From Sandaracinobacteroides sp039808025 (GTDB taxonomy: Bacteria > Pseudomonadota > Alphaproteobacteria > Sphingomonadales > Sphingomonadaceae), in assembly GCA_039808025.1 (NCBI GenBank), contig JBDHSK010000001.1, positions 314,626-378,625 of the forward strand: DNA of 64,000 nt, in the 5' to 3' direction. This document shows, piece by piece, positions 37,419 to 45,439 of this stretch. The notes under the pieces are model-generated. The model made no database searches and was not told where the DNA came from. It worked only from the letters and a program-made list of their open reading frames with translations. Position 1 is the stretch's first letter, and each line of letters starts with the position of its first letter. Made by a program: the position numbers and the translations under genes.

Positions 37419-40340
37419 CTACCGCCCTCCGAAGCGCCACTTGGCAGCAAAGAACACATAGCGGCCGATCAGGTCGTCAAAGGCCAGATTGCCGCGCGCC
37501 GTGCTCGGGTGATCGCGCGGGCCGGTGTTGAACAGGTTGCGGATGCCGCCCGTCAGCCGGATGTTCATGGGTGTGTCGTAGGAAACCGACATGTCATGAT
37601 ACCAGACCGAGGGCACATGGTAATAGCGCCCGACATCCTCGGCCGGATTGACCAGATCATTGTTGGTGACGGTCTTGCCGACAAACCGGCTCGACCAGTT
37701 TACCTGTAACGGACCGCGATAATAGCTGGCATTCAGCATCATGCGGAACTTGGGGTTGTCCGGCTCTCCGGCGTTGTCGAACTCGGTGATTTCGCCGGTC
37801 ACCAGGTCCTTGTCGGCAAAGATGTTGTGCTTCACATAGGAAGCCACCGCCTGAATGCCGATCCGTCCGAGGTCGCCATTGCCGCCGAACAGGTTGTTGA
37901 GATCGGCATGATAGGATGCCTCGAAATCGATGCCTTCCACCTTGAACGACGACACGTTCACATAGCTGTCGCGCACTTCCTGCAGGTTGCCATCGGCCTT
38001 GCGGGTGATGAAATCGCAGAACTGATTATCAAGTGTCGGCAGATCGACGCAGTTGTCGAGGGTCTGCTGCGCGCCGATCCGGTCGATCCCGCCATTGAGC
38101 GTGATCTTGTAATAGTCGGCCGAGAAGGCAAATCCCGGCAGGAAACGCGGACGCACCACGACCCCAGCCGTCAGGGTTGACCCTCGCTCAACATCGAGAT
38201 CCGGGTTGCCAGTGGTGTAGACCAGCGTCGTCACCCGCCGCGTATCGGGGTTGAACGTTACCGGGTCGAGACCCAGGGCCAGACAGTTCTGGCGACGGTT
38301 GGCGGTGCCGCTGTCCAGAAGCAGCGGGTCGCACGGATCGCTGAGCCCGGCCGCCCCGCGGCTGCCCGGGTCGAACAATTCCCCAAGAGACGGGGCACGC
38401 ACCGCCTTCGCCCGCGTCACCCGGAAGCGGATATCCTCGATCGGCGCCCACGAGCCGGCGATCTTCCAGGAATCAACGGTTCCGGCGCGCTGATAGTCCG
38501 ACAGACGATAGGCCCCCTCAAGTTCAAGCGAATGGAAGAAGGGCCGGTCGCTGAGGATGGGGACGAGGACTTCGGCAAAGGCCTCGCGCACATCGTTGCT
38601 TTCGTTGACGGGCGAAAACTGGCTGGCGAAAAAGCCCAGGGCATGTTCCCACACATAAGAGGGACGGAAATCGATGGCGTCGCGCCGATACTCGACCCCG
38701 GCCGAAACCTTGACCGCCCCGGCGGGAAGCGAGAACAGTTCGCCGGCGATCAGTCCCTGCACCAGCGTCTGGCTGGTATCGGTGGTAGACGTGTGGTCAG
38801 CCGCAATATAATCGACGGCCGCCGGCGAGATGGTGCCGGCGCCAAACACATTGACAGGAACGCAGCCCCGCGCCCGCGCCTCGACGCTGCGGCACACGAT
38901 CTGCCCGCTGGCCGGGTCGATAATGGCGTCCGATGCCTCGAACCAGCGGCTGTCGATCCGATCATTGAGATTGTGGTTGGTCGTCTGAGACTTCCCGTAC
39001 TCAAACACCGCCGACCAGGTCCAGCTGTTGCCGAACCGGCCCTCGAGACCGGTGGACAGGCTGTAATATTTGCGGTTGATGTCGGTGCCGCGCATTCCGA
39101 ACTCATCGTGCTGGCGGGCATAGCCGAAACTGTCCTGCCCGGCAGCGATCAGCCCCTGACGCACTGCTTCCGGCATGAAGGGGTTGTCGATCGAGACCGT
39201 GGTGCTGAAGACATCGAATACCGGCCCGATCCGGTCGCGGGCGTTGATGTCGGCAAAGATCGCCTCACCGAACAGCTTCACGCCATCGAGGATCTCGTAA
39301 TCGGCCTTGGCATAAACGCTGGTACGCTCAAGAGGGGCCACCAGCGTATCGGCATCCTGCGTTCCCCCCTCACCCAGTGAATAGCTGCCGTCGATCACGC
39401 CGCGCGGCCCCGCCTCAAGGGGACGGAAGGTCTGCAACCCCGAATCGAAGATCACATCGGTCCAGCTGCCGCCCGGCCCGAAGGGAAGATAGGAGGTCAG
39501 CGTGGGAATTCCGAAATAGGCGAATTTCAGGCCACGCACCGGAATGCGTGCCGGAATGCCATCGTTGGGGCCGGTGTCGGCGGGGTTCGAAACAAAGCGG
39601 TAGCTGGTGCCCAGCCCGCGATCGCGGCGGGTGATCAGCGCGCTTTCGCTGCGACTGATGTGCAGAACCGCACTGCCACGGTCATAGGTGGTGCCAGCCG
39701 TGATGCCATAGTTCAGGGTGTTGTAGCCGCCGCTTCCGGCAAGGCCATACTGGGCATAGGCCTCAACCCCCTCGAAATCATCCTTGAGGATAAGGTTCAC
39801 AACCCCGGCCACGGCGTCAGCGCCATAGACGGCCGATGTCCCGCCGGTCTGCACCTCGACCCTTTTTATCAGTGCCGCCGGGATGTTGCTGAGGTCGAAC
39901 GCCAGGAAATTGGAATCGTCAGGTGTCCCGGCCCGCCGCCGGCCGTTCACAAGTGTCAGGGTGCGCCGCACCCCGAGGTTGCGCAGGTTGACCTGATTGA
40001 GGCCGATATTGCCAAAGCTGAAACTGGTGTTGGCATTGGAAAATCCAGTCGAGATCTGCGGCAGCTCATTCAGCAGATCGACAACATTGGTAATGCCCTG
40101 CGACTCGATCATATCGGCACCCACGGCTACCGTCGGTGTTGGCGCGTCGATGCCGCTGCGCTGGATGCGCGACCCGGTCACGACGATCGCTTCGTCAGTG
40201 TCGATGATGCTGACAGCATCCTGCGCCTGCGCCACTGTTACGCCACCCAGTATCCCAAGGGCCACGACACTGGCACTTCGCAACAGGACGACGCCCGGCT
40301 TTCTGAACCCTGCAGTGCTGTAATCACAACCCCTTGTCAC
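37419..40340 (-). CDS. Large TonB-dependent outer-membrane receptor
   Basis: 973-residue receptor of the long, Caulobacter/sphingomonad type. The leader ends GGVTVAQAQ. The TonB box EAIVVTGSRIQRSGIDAPTP is followed by plug motifs NELPQISTGFSN, NLRNLGVRRTLTLVNGRRR and VEVQTGGTSAVYGADAVAGVVNLIL. The barrel is long and ends VFFAAKWRFGGR. This RIQRSG...TLVNGRR subtype is common among receptors for complex organic substrates (sugars, peptides), but the ligand cannot be told. GTG 40340 was chosen because AAGGAGA lies about 8 bp upstream; upstream ATGs extend into a region without a ribosome site and would displace the leader. Confidence 0.93.
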   Translation of the reverse strand: MTRGCDYSTAGFRKPGVVLLRSASVVALGILGGVTVAQAQDAVSIIDTDEAIVVTGSRIQRSGIDAPTPTVAVGADMIESQGITNVVDLLNELPQISTGFSNANTSFSFGNIGLNQVNLRNLGVRRTLTLVNGRRRAGTPDDSNFLAFDLSNIPAALIKRVEVQTGGTSAVYGADAVAGVVNLILKDDFEGVEAYAQYGLAGSGGYNTLNYGITAGTTYDRGSAVLHISRSESALITRRDRGLGTSYRFVSNPADTGPNDGIPARIPVRGLKFAYFGIPTLTSYLPFGPGGSWTDVIFDSGLQTFRPLEAGPRGVIDGSYSLGEGGTQDADTLVAPLERTSVYAKADYEILDGVKLFGEAIFADINARDRIGPVFDVFSTTVSIDNPFMPEAVRQGLIAAGQDSFGYARQHDEFGMRGTDINRKYYSLSTGLEGRFGNSWTWSAVFEYGKSQTTNHNLNDRIDSRWFEASDAIIDPASGQIVCRSVEARARGCVPVNVFGAGTISPAAVDYIAADHTSTTDTSQTLVQGLIAGELFSLPAGAVKVSAGVEYRRDAIDFRPSYVWEHALGFFASQFSPVNESNDVREAFAEVLVPILSDRPFFHSLELEGAYRLSDYQRAGTVDSWKIAGSWAPIEDIRFRVTRAKAVRAPSLGELFDPGSRGAAGLSDPCDPLLLDSGTANRRQNCLALGLDPVTFNPDTRRVTTLVYTTGNPDLDVERGSTLTAGVVVRPRFLPGFAFSADYYKITLNGGIDRIGAQQTLDNCVDLPTLDNQFCDFITRKADGNLQEVRDSYVNVSSFKVEGIDFEASYHADLNNLFGGNGDLGRIGIQAVASYVKHNIFADKDLVTGEITEFDNAGEPDNPKFRMMLNASYYRGPLQVNWSSRFVGKTVTNNDLVNPAEDVGRYYHVPSVWYHDMSVSYDTPMNIRLTGGIRNLFNTGPRDHPSTARGNLAFDDLIGRYVFFAAKWRFGGR

Positions 40341-40564
40341 TGACCCTGTCTCCTTGTGTTGAAAGGCTTGAACCATGATCCATTGGTCGCATGACGGAAT
40401 CATCCCATGCGAAATGCTAATGGATACCGTAGATAGTATACGATATAATTAACATTCGCAACCCCTGATCCAGCGACAACCAGCCATATTATTCCGGCCA
40501 TCAGATCGCTTCCCGGGTCCGTCGCAGGAGTACCCTCGCCGTCTGAACGAAACCCGGAGGCAGG

Positions 40565-40581
40565 TGTAAATTTTTTTTACA
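40565..40581. promoter_or_regulatory. TGTAAA-N5-TTTACA inverted repeat, candidate enhancer site
   Basis: TGTAAATTTTTTTTACA is a perfect 6-bp inverted repeat with a 5-bp T spacer, centred about 77 bp upstream of the -12 element of the sigma-54 promoter. That distance is normal for an upstream activator sequence bound by an NtrC-type activator. PEP-CTERM genes in several bacteria are controlled by the PrsK/PrsR pair with RpoN, so PrsR is the first candidate; binding is inferred only. Confidence 0.55.
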
Positions 40582-40635
40582 AAATGTAGAGCCTGATCAG
40601 GTTTGTGTTGCTTGTAATCCAATAATTTAAGAACG

Positions 40636-40651
40636 TGGCACGCTTCTTGCT
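40636..40651 (+). promoter_or_regulatory. Sigma-54 (RpoN) promoter of the PEP-CTERM gene
   Basis: TGGCACGCTTCTTGCT matches the -24/-12 consensus (TGGCACG-N4-TTGCW) exactly, with GG and GC elements 10 bp apart. Transcription would start near 40662, leaving a leader of about 37 nt that includes AAAGG before the ATG at 40699. Confidence 0.9.
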
Positions 40652-40698
40652 GGTATTACTGTGGGGAGAAAACCCGGATCGTTAAGAAAGGTCACATC

Positions 40699-41442
40699 AT
40701 GTCAAAGGGACTCTTTGCCATTGTTGGTGCGGCCACACTGGCTCTGTCAGCACCAGCAGCAGCACAATGCGTGGGGACTTGTGGTACGCTTGGGCCTGAT
40801 GGCGTTGTCACCGCCTCACCTGACGGCGGTACCTATGGCTATGTCACGACCTATGGCGGCGTCACGATGAGCGGTCTTGGCCTCGGAAGCGAAACCGACG
40901 GCTCCACTTCCACCACCGCCAACTTCACGGCCAATGCTGGCGATGTGCTGAAATTTTATTTCAACTACGTCACGACCGATGGCGCCGGTTATGCTGATTA
41001 TGCCTGGGTCTCACTTGGAGGTGACGCCAATCTCACGCTGTTTACCGCGCGCACCACCCCTTCAGGCAGCACCGTGCCGGGGTTCGGCATGCCGCCCATT
41101 GCGCCGGGCGTCACCCTCAACCCCTATCCGGTCAACATCATTGGCGGGGCGCCAACCTGGTCACCGGTGGGTTCGGGCTGTTTCAGTAATGGCTGCGGCT
41201 ATACCGACTGGATCGAGATGACCTACACTATCAACACGGCAGGCACCTACAACCTGACATTCGGGGTGGTGAACTGGTCTGATACTGCCTTCGACTCCGG
41301 GCTTGCCTATGATGGCGCCATAATCGGCGATACGCCGATCCCCAACCCCGGCGTTCCGGAACCAGCGGCCTGGGCGCTGCTGATCGCCGGCTTCGGGCTG
41401 GTTGGCGCTGCCCTGCGCCGTCGCTCAGCCGTCACGGCCTGA
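40699..41442 (+). CDS. PEPxxWA-type PEP-CTERM surface protein
   Basis: 247-residue exported protein. The leader MSKGLFAIVGAATLALSAPAAAQ is followed by a mature Thr/Gly-rich beta domain. A cysteine pair is at its start (CVGTCG) and another is in GCFSNGCGYTDW. The C-terminus has the sorting signal VPEPAAWALLIAGFGLVGAALRRR: PEP motif, transmembrane helix, then Arg cluster, as recognised and removed by exosortase. The mature domain, with YNLTFGVVNWSDTAFDSGLAYDGAII, looks like a carbohydrate- or polymer-associated beta sandwich; exact family not recognised. Driven by a sigma-54 promoter, it is likely exported to the surface or biofilm matrix. No exosortase gene lies in the window. Confidence 0.9.
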   Translation: MSKGLFAIVGAATLALSAPAAAQCVGTCGTLGPDGVVTASPDGGTYGYVTTYGGVTMSGLGLGSETDGSTSTTANFTANAGDVLKFYFNYVTTDGAGYADYAWVSLGGDANLTLFTARTTPSGSTVPGFGMPPIAPGVTLNPYPVNIIGGAPTWSPVGSGCFSNGCGYTDWIEMTYTINTAGTYNLTFGVVNWSDTAFDSGLAYDGAIIGDTPIPNPGVPEPAAWALLIAGFGLVGAALRRRSAVTA

Positions 41443-41458
41443 GCTTTGTAACGGTCAT

Positions 41459-41507
41459 CAACCCGGCCCGGCCGGCCTCGCACCATGCTGCAAGGTTCGC
41501 CGGGTTG
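41459..41507 (+). terminator. Hairpin after the PEP-CTERM gene
   Basis: CAACCCGGC and GCCGGGTTG form a perfect 9-bp stem around a 31-nt loop that itself contains CCGGCCGG. It starts 17 bp after the stop codon. There is no T-run, so terminator function is plausible rather than shown. Confidence 0.35.
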
Positions 41508-41896
41508 GGTTATGCCAACGGGGCAGAAACTTCGATCCTGACCCCTACGCGAGCTACCGCCGCCAGTTGGCACAGATCACGCAGCGCTGCCCCGGCCAGC
41601 CTGCCTTCGATCGGATCATCTTGCAGCCCCATGTCACGTCGCAGGCGTTTCCCGATTGAACGACCGGTCGCGATCAGAGCATGCGGGTAGCCCTCCCCCC
41701 GCCTACCCGCCAGCAAGGCCCAAGAAGCTGTCAGTACATTGAGCAGGCCTGGTGGCTTCCCTGATCAGAGGGCCGCACCAACATCACAGTTGCAGCCATG
41801 ATACCGTCATTCACCGTCCCGGATATTCAGGCCGTGCATCCACGCATCGCTCAGCCACGATCAGGGCGCTGTGCCTTGGGCACCTGGGCCCCGATG
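41508..41896. other. Non-coding or decayed stretch between the PEP-CTERM gene and dac
   Basis: Nearly 400 bp with no convincing gene. The minus strand has an open frame of about 85 codons (41510 to about 41764) rich in Arg, Leu and Ala with no recognisable domain, no plausible ribosome site and no upstream extension (a stop lies at 41765-41767). It may be the tail of a degraded gene. Nothing else stands out. Confidence 0.5.
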
Positions 41897-42865
41897 CTAG
41901 CGGCCGAGGGCACTTCCCTGTTCTACCAGGGTCGTCAACACCTGATCGTTGAGGTCGCCCGGTTCGGCCAGCAGGTCGGCGACGTTCATCCGTCGCCCGC
42001 TCTGGCGAGCCGACAGCACGGAAAACCCTGCCGTCAGCAGGCTTTCGACATTATTGTCGCGCGCAAGACGGCTGGGCCCGCCCAGCACCACGGCAATCAA
42101 CCGCTTGCCACTGCGCACGGCCGAGGCCGCCAGAGTGAACCCGGCGGCCCTGGTATATCCGGTCTTGATGCCGTCAACCCCGGGCATGGTGCGCAACAAC
42201 CCGTTGTGGTTAGGCAGCACCTTGTTGCCGAACAGAAATTCCTGCTGCTGGTAATAGCTGTAATATTGCGGAAAATTGCGGATGGTCGCCTGCGATAGCA
42301 GGTAGATATCGCGCGCCGTGGTCACCTGCCGGCTATCGGGAAGGCCATTGGCATTGACGAACATGGTGTTCATCATGCCAAGCTTGCGGGCGCGCGCTGT
42401 CATCAGTTCAGCAAACTTCTCTTCAGAACCTGAAACCTTCTCGGCCAGCGCCACCGCCACATCATTGGCCGATTTGGTGGCCAGGCTGCGGATGGCCTGA
42501 TCGACCGTCAGCGATTCCCCCGGTTTCAACCCCAGCTTCGATGGCGGCTGGCTGGCTGCATGACGGCTCATCACCACCTTGTCGTCAAGATGGAGGGTGC
42601 CGGCTGCCAGCCGCTCGAACACCAGATACAAGGTCATCACCTTGGTGATCGAGGCCGGGAACCGTGCCATATCCGCCTGGCGGGAATAGAGAATCTCACC
42701 CGTATCCGCATCAGCCAGAAACGCCGCATACTTGGGCTGCTCGTAGAGGCTGAGCGCAGACGCCGGTGTCGTCGCCAGCGGCACAAGCAGCCCAACCGCC
42801 ACCAAGGCCGAAAGTGGCAACATCCGGATTCCAAGGCGATTCAAGGGGTTCCGAAGCGTCCTCAT
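41897..42865 (-). CDS. D-alanyl-D-alanine carboxypeptidase (PBP5/DacF type)
   Basis: 322-residue low-molecular-weight penicillin-binding protein that trims the terminal D-Ala of peptidoglycan stem peptides. A hydrophobic leader (LPLSALVAVGLLVPLATTPASALS) targets it to the periplasm. The three catalytic motifs are all present: SxxK (Ser72, ASITKVM), SxN (SANDVAVALAEKV) and KTG (DGIKTGYTRAAGF). The protein is shorter at the C-terminus than E. coli DacA and has no clear amphipathic membrane anchor. It is monocistronic, with about 100 bp to the upstream gene on the same strand. Confidence 0.95.
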   Translation of the reverse strand: MRTLRNPLNRLGIRMLPLSALVAVGLLVPLATTPASALSLYEQPKYAAFLADADTGEILYSRQADMARFPASITKVMTLYLVFERLAAGTLHLDDKVVMSRHAASQPPSKLGLKPGESLTVDQAIRSLATKSANDVAVALAEKVSGSEEKFAELMTARARKLGMMNTMFVNANGLPDSRQVTTARDIYLLSQATIRNFPQYYSYYQQQEFLFGNKVLPNHNGLLRTMPGVDGIKTGYTRAAGFTLAASAVRSGKRLIAVVLGGPSRLARDNNVESLLTAGFSVLSARQSGRRMNVADLLAEPGDLNDQVLTTLVEQGSALGR

Positions 42866-42967
42866 GGTATGGCTTTAACATCCTTTTGCCGTGAATGCCA
42901 GAGTGCATGGCTGAAAATCCACGCTGTGGCATGGCTGCCACGCTTTGCTGCAAACCTGACTGCAAAC

Positions 42968-43723
42968 CTAGCTGTCATAGCCTGGGCTCAACCTGTCCAT
43001 CCGACGCCGCAGCGCCGGCCACGCAAGAAAATTGGCCGCGACATCAAGGCTCATCCGCCCCTGTTCAGCCACCTTCTCTGGCGTTCCCTGCGGCGGCTTG
43101 TTCAACAGACCCACCCCTCCGGAAAGGGCATGGATCTGCGCCTCGCAGGCACGCTCGAGAAAGTACATGGAAAGAAAGGCCTCGGCGATGGTCTGGCCCA
43201 TGGTCAGCGTTCCATGGTTGCGCAGAATCATCGCCTTCCTGGTACCCAGATCAGCAACCAGCCGCTCCCGCTCGGCAAGGTCGGTCGCCACCCCCTCGTA
43301 ATGATGATAGGCGATTTCCTCACGGATCAGCATGGCGGTCTGGGTCAGCGGCATCAGCCCCTCGCTCATGGCGGAAACCGCCTGCCCCATGGGCGTATGC
43401 AGGTGTATGACCGCCCGCGCATCCTCGCGCGACATGTGGATGGCAGAGTGGATGGTGAACCCGGCGGGGTTGGTCAGATAGGGGGTCTCCATCACGGCGT
43501 TGCCGTTCACGTCGATCTTCACCAGCGACGAAGCCGTGATCTCGTCGAACATCAGGTTGTAGGGGTTGATGAGAAAATGATGCTCGGGCCCGGGAATTCG
43601 TACCGACATGTGGGTGAAGATCAGGTCGTCCCAGCCATAATGGGCAACCAGACGGAACGCGCAGGCAAGATCAACTCGCAACGCCCATTCCTCGGCCGAT
43701 ACCTGCGCCTGCACCTCCGTCAT
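42968..43723 (-). CDS. Class II aldolase/adducin family protein
   Basis: 251-residue protein of the class II aldolase/adducin fold, which in enzymes such as fuculose-phosphate aldolase uses Zn2+ for retro-aldol cleavage. Visible features are GWDDLIFTHMSVRIPG and the metal-binding HLHTP in ARAVIHLHTPMGQAVS. The His in ILRNHGTLTMG and the preceding IHSAIHMSRED are also present. The zinc His residues are present, so catalysis is possible, but many members of this long (about 250-residue) branch have no assigned substrate. It is divergent from the PhoD-like gene across 120 bp. Confidence 0.9.
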   Translation of the reverse strand: MTEVQAQVSAEEWALRVDLACAFRLVAHYGWDDLIFTHMSVRIPGPEHHFLINPYNLMFDEITASSLVKIDVNGNAVMETPYLTNPAGFTIHSAIHMSREDARAVIHLHTPMGQAVSAMSEGLMPLTQTAMLIREEIAYHHYEGVATDLAERERLVADLGTRKAMILRNHGTLTMGQTIAEAFLSMYFLERACEAQIHALSGGVGLLNKPPQGTPEKVAEQGRMSLDVAANFLAWPALRRRMDRLSPGYDS

Positions 43724-43843
43724 GGCCGCGCCCCTCCACCGCGCAAAAGCATGGTTCCATCATGGCTGGCGTTCGTCAACACTGGACAAAGCCCATATCC
43801 GGCGCAAGCATAACCATAATGAAGGTATCGAAACGATGAACCA

Positions 43844-45430
43844 ATGATCAGCCGTCGCCTGTTCGGGATAGGCGCTGCTGCCATGCTGGCATTTCCGGCC
43901 CTTGGCCGGGAACCTCGCCGGCAGTCGCGCCAGCGCGGCAGACGCCACGCCAAACTGAAAATCAGCAGTGCCTTCACGCACGGTGTCGCCAGTGGCGAGC
44001 CGGGCCCCGACTCAATGACCTTCTGGACCCGCTATGTCGATGACGGCCATGCCGCCGTGCCGCTGCAACTGGAACTTGCGACCAACGCGCGCATGACCGA
44101 TGGCCGCATCGTTGCCGAAACCACAACCGACCCGAAGCGCGACTTCACTGCCCGCACAACCGTCAGCGGTCTTTCTCCCGCCGCCACCTATCATTACCGC
44201 TGGCTCGGCCCCGACAACAGCCAGTCACCCCCCGGTCAGACCCGCACCCTCCCGGCGGCCGGCACGCCACAACTGCGCATCGGAGTGTTCGCCTGCACCA
44301 ACGCCAGCCAGGGCTGGTTCAACGCCTATGCCCACGCGGCTGTCGCCAACGACATCGATCTGGCACTGCATCTGGGCAACTATCTCTGCCTTCCGCCTCA
44401 AGGCACCGTCGCTGCAACCCTTGCCGGCCGCGCGGACGCGCAACCGGCCAACCCGCTCACCCGGGCTGATCATTGGGCCCACTACAGGGCCGTCCGTTCC
44501 GATCCCGACCTGCAGGCCATGCACGCCCGCCATCCCTTCATTGCCCTGTTCGATGATCATCGGCTTGATGCCGGGTTGTCCGCCGAGGCAGCGGCCGCCG
44601 CCCTTGGCGCATGGCGCGATTGGCTGCCGGTCAGTGATGCCCGCTTTGCCCGCTACCCGCTGGGAAGTCTTGGCGTGCTGTACCGGCTCGATACCCATAT
44701 GCCCGGCCGCGATCCGTCGCTCGACCCGACGGCGGCCACGCGCGCAGCCGACCCGCTGGCAATGCTGGCACGGTTGCGCGACGATGGCTGGGTGGAAGGG
44801 TCGCGGCAGTTTCTGGGGCGCGATCAGGAAAGCTGGCTGCTCGCCACCATGGCAGCCGATGCGCGCCTTGGCCTGCGTCGTCAGATTCTCGCTCAGGCAG
44901 CCATGATGGCGAGGCTGCTGATGCCCACCGACGCCGAAATGTTCGCCAGCCCGGCAGTCCGGCCGGATATTCACACTGCCGCACTGCTGGGCAAGGCAGG
45001 GTTGCCGATGCGCCTGACCGGGTGGGATGGCTACCCGGCAGCGCGGGCCCGCATTCTGGCCACTGCCCGCCATCAGGCCGTCGATCTGGTGTCGCTGGCC
45101 GCCGGGCGTCATAATGGCTGGGCAAGCAACCTCACCAGCGATGATCAGCCGGCCGGCGTGGAATTTGCCGTGCAGTCAGTGACCATGCCGGGGCTCGAGG
45201 CCGATTTTCCCGGCTCCGCCGACAAGCTGGGCGCTGCCCTGATGCGTGCCAACCCCGACCTGCGGTTTACCGATCTGTCGCAGCGCGGTTACATGCACCT
45301 GCTGCTGACCCCTTCGCAAACCGTGTGCGAATGGCGTTTCACCCAGCCGGTCAGAAGTCACTCCAATCAGCTGGCCGCCGTGGCGCGTGCCCGTACTGCC
45401 CTGCTTGAGCGAAAGATCGTGATGGGCTAA
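43844..45430 (+). CDS. PhoD-like protein with degenerate metal-binding site
   Basis: 528-residue exported protein of the alkaline phosphatase D family. A short Arg-containing leader (MISRRLFGIGAAAMLAFPALG) is followed by the PhoD N-terminal domain (FTHGVASGEPGPDSMTFWTRY). The catalytic region is altered. The Cys is kept (GVFACTNAS), but HLGDYIYE is HLGNYLCL (Asn179, Cys182). DDHE-x-x-N is DDHRLDAG (R240), and GDxHxxW is GRHNGW (R422). At least four usual ligand or active-site positions are replaced by residues that would not bind Fe/Ca. It is therefore probably not a standard phosphatase/phosphodiesterase. It is followed after 9 bp by purB, possibly in the same transcript. Confidence 0.82.
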   Translation: MISRRLFGIGAAAMLAFPALGREPRRQSRQRGRRHAKLKISSAFTHGVASGEPGPDSMTFWTRYVDDGHAAVPLQLELATNARMTDGRIVAETTTDPKRDFTARTTVSGLSPAATYHYRWLGPDNSQSPPGQTRTLPAAGTPQLRIGVFACTNASQGWFNAYAHAAVANDIDLALHLGNYLCLPPQGTVAATLAGRADAQPANPLTRADHWAHYRAVRSDPDLQAMHARHPFIALFDDHRLDAGLSAEAAAAALGAWRDWLPVSDARFARYPLGSLGVLYRLDTHMPGRDPSLDPTAATRAADPLAMLARLRDDGWVEGSRQFLGRDQESWLLATMAADARLGLRRQILAQAAMMARLLMPTDAEMFASPAVRPDIHTAALLGKAGLPMRLTGWDGYPAARARILATARHQAVDLVSLAAGRHNGWASNLTSDDQPAGVEFAVQSVTMPGLEADFPGSADKLGAALMRANPDLRFTDLSQRGYMHLLLTPSQTVCEWRFTQPVRSHSNQLAAVARARTALLERKIVMG

Positions 45431-45439
45431 CGGCGTGCC

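Larger units (their letters stand above)
40341..40698. other. AT-rich divergent intergenic region
   Basis: About 360 bp without a gene, clearly richer in A/T than its surroundings. It separates the minus-strand TonB receptor from the plus-strand PEP-CTERM gene. It contains a TATAC/ATATAATTAAC tract near 40430-40450 (possible receptor promoter, minus strand), the inverted repeat at 40565-40581, a palindrome CCTGATCAGG at 40592-40601, and a sigma-54 promoter at 40636-40651. Confidence 0.8.

Noticed and set aside
43720..43977. Small minus-strand frame upstream of the class II aldolase gene
   Set aside because: It overlaps the start of the PhoD-like gene and its leader, and has no ribosome site or conserved sequence.
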